The translations under genes were made by a program, and so were the position numbers. The notes beneath the pieces are model-generated. The model had not been told where the DNA came from. It saw nothing but the letters and a program-made list of their open reading frames with translations, and did not search any database. A stretch of 64,000 nt of DNA, from positions 2,294,001 through 2,358,000 of the forward strand of contig NZ_CP013106.1 of assembly GCF_001431725.1 (NCBI RefSeq), given 5' to 3'. This stretch comes from Halomonas huangheensis. Its GTDB lineage: Bacteria > Pseudomonadota > Gammaproteobacteria > Pseudomonadales > Halomonadaceae. Of this stretch, positions 62,920-64,000 are shown piece after piece (within the stretch, counting starts at the first letter, position 1; every line of letters begins with the position of its first letter).

Positions 62920-63681
62920 CCGCCGAGCGTTGGCCGAGCTTGCCTCGGCCACATCGGCACAGGACTGACCTCTCAGCTCTGCAACCACCCTGCATACCTC
63001 GGCCACCCGCGCCGGCTCATTGCGCTGCCCTTGATAACCGGCCAGCGGCATATCGGGGCTATCGGTTTCCAGCACGAAGCCGCTATCCGGCAATGCCGCC
63101 ACGGCACGGCGCAGGCGAGTAGCGCGCGGATAGGTCACCGCGCCTCCCAGTCCCAGTACGTATCCCAACTGGTGAAAACGCATGGCCTGCTGACTTGAGC
63201 CGGAGAAGGCGTGGATCAGCCCGCCTTCCGGCAAATCAAACTGGCGCAGGCGGGCAGCGACTTCGTCATTGGCCCGCACACAATGCACTACAACAGGAAG
63301 CTGGTGTTTTCGCGCCAGCCGCAACTGGGCATCGAACAACGACCACTGGCGCTCCAACTGCTCGGGATAACGAGCATCAATCCCGCACTCGCCCAGCGCC
63401 ACGACCTCGGAGGATGCCTCCAGCGTCTGGGCCAGGGCATCGAGATCATTGTCCTGACCCGAGAGGCAATGCTCATCGAGAAACACCGGATGCAGCCCCA
63501 GGCAAGGATGGCCACCATGACGACGGCTGACGTCCAGCACCTCTGACCAGCGTGCACGCGTTGTGGCAGCGACTATCCATTGCTCAACCCCCGCCTGCCG
63601 CGCCCGTGCCAGCACCTGGTCGCGATCTTCATCGAAGACCGCGAAATCCAGGTGGCAGTGAGCGTCGATAAGGGTGGGCAT
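62902..63681 (-). CDS. TatD-family metal-dependent hydrolase (YjjV-like)
   Basis: 259 aa TIM-barrel hydrolase of the TatD DNase family. Metal ligands are in IDAHCHLDF (HxH), the Glu in VVALGECGID, His in PVVVHCVRA and IHAFSGSSQQA, and Asp in VLETDSPDMPLAGYQGQRNE. The whole sequence resembles E. coli YjjV more than TatD or YcfH. Its 3' end overlaps ygfZ by 18 nt on the opposite strand. It lies 45 nt downstream of prfC on the same strand and is probably co-transcribed with it. Confidence 0.9.
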   Translation of the reverse strand: MPTLIDAHCHLDFAVFDEDRDQVLARARQAGVEQWIVAATTRARWSEVLDVSRRHGGHPCLGLHPVFLDEHCLSGQDNDLDALAQTLEASSEVVALGECGIDARYPEQLERQWSLFDAQLRLARKHQLPVVVHCVRANDEVAARLRQFDLPEGGLIHAFSGSSQQAMRFHQLGYVLGLGGAVTYPRATRLRRAVAALPDSGFVLETDSPDMPLAGYQGQRNEPARVAEVCRVVAELRGQSCADVAEASSANARRLFGLS

Positions 63682-63726
63682 ATCAGAACACCGAATGATT
63701 CCATGGATGGAATTGTTCAGTAAAAC

Positions 63727-64000
63727 CTAGTGCTCGCGAGTCTCGCCGAAGCGCACATCAGGCCAGCGCTCTTGAGTCATCTGCAGATTGACTCTGGTCG
63801 GGGCGATATAGGTGAGATAACCGCCACCGTCGATCGCCAGATTGGTACTGGCTTTACGCTTGAACTCCTCGAGCATCTTCGCGTCTTCACAATATACCCA
63901 ACGCGCGGTGTGCACGTTGACACCCTCATAGATGCAGTCGACCTTGTACTCTTCCTTGAGCCGGTGCGCGACAACATCAAACTGCAGAGTACCAACGGCA
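63727..64000 (-). CDS. prfC: Peptide chain release factor 3, C-terminal end (partial)
   Basis: The last about 90 residues of a gene that continues past the right edge of the window. [20 protein letters not shown] and [20 protein letters not shown], ending [15 protein letters not shown], match the C-terminal domain of RF3, the GTPase that recycles RF1 and RF2. The GTPase domain is outside the window. Confidence 0.93.
   Translation of the reverse strand, partial: AVGTLQFDVVAHRLKEEYKVDCIYEGVNVHTARWVYCEDAKMLEEFKRKASTNLAIDGGGYLTYIAPTRVNLQMTQERWPDVRFGETREH

Overview
The window is ordinary chromosome from a moderately halophilic gammaproteobacterium, most likely Halomonas or a close relative in the Halomonadaceae. 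The evidence is a complete ectoine operon whose products have lengths close to or equal to the Halomonas enzymes (192, 421 and 129 aa), a TRAP uronate transporter, the tol-pal, ruvABC and tamAB core genes, and a moderately high GC content. I see no phage, insertion sequence, CRISPR array, rRNA or tRNA. Gene starts were chosen by ribosome-binding site and family length, so several proteins begin inside the longest open frame.

Layout. 0-5 kb (minus strand): uronate uptake and oxidation (dctP-dctQ-dctM-udh and a FadR-type regulator). 5-7.9 kb: ectABC. 7.9-10.1 kb: glutathione reductase divergent from a beta-carbonic anhydrase. 10.4-16.2 kb: a five-gene dipeptide-type ABC importer. 16.4-18.3 kb: a LysR regulator coupled to a YheT-type hydrolase. 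18.4-25.2 kb (minus): a coiled-coil membrane protein, tamA and tamB. 25.5-28.4 kb: a divergent Fe/Mn superoxide dismutase, then galU with a UDP-glucose dehydrogenase-like gene that has lost its catalytic cysteine. 28.7-30.1 kb: ubiG-mupP. 30.3-38.6 kb (minus): ruvC-ruvA-ruvB-tolQRAB-pal-cpoB-yciK. 39.1-42.5 kb: a ubiquinone-type FAD hydroxylase convergent with aspS-fmdB. 42.7-51.1 kb: a 2-hydroxyacid dehydrogenase, ribokinase plus nucleoside hydrolase, acylphosphatase, YihY, a NadM-Nudix fusion, a second LysR gene and cardiolipin synthase. 51.3-58.8 kb: class I fumarase, then a carboxylate cluster (tctABC, an RraA-like aldolase, a 2-hydroxyacid dehydrogenase and a divergent GntR regulator). 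58.9-64 kb: uvrB, a small ferredoxin-fold protein with an OsmC protein, ygfZ, a TatD-family nuclease and the end of prfC.

How the genes work together. Three transport-plus-catabolism modules (uronate, peptide, tricarboxylate-type) each sit with their own enzymes or regulator. Envelope functions dominate the middle: TAM, Tol-Pal, MupP, cardiolipin synthase and GalU. The ectoine operon supplies the main compatible solute.

The points most worth a second look are: the cysteine-less UDP-glucose dehydrogenase paralogue beside galU; the superoxide dismutase with its four metal ligands intact but three altered second-shell residues; the uncharacterised coiled-coil protein encoded with tamAB; the uncharacterised carboxylate cluster; the HMA-fold/OsmC pair; and a recurring pattern of short tandem duplications, often 13 bp, confined to intergenic DNA. 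No wholly new defence or mobile system is visible.
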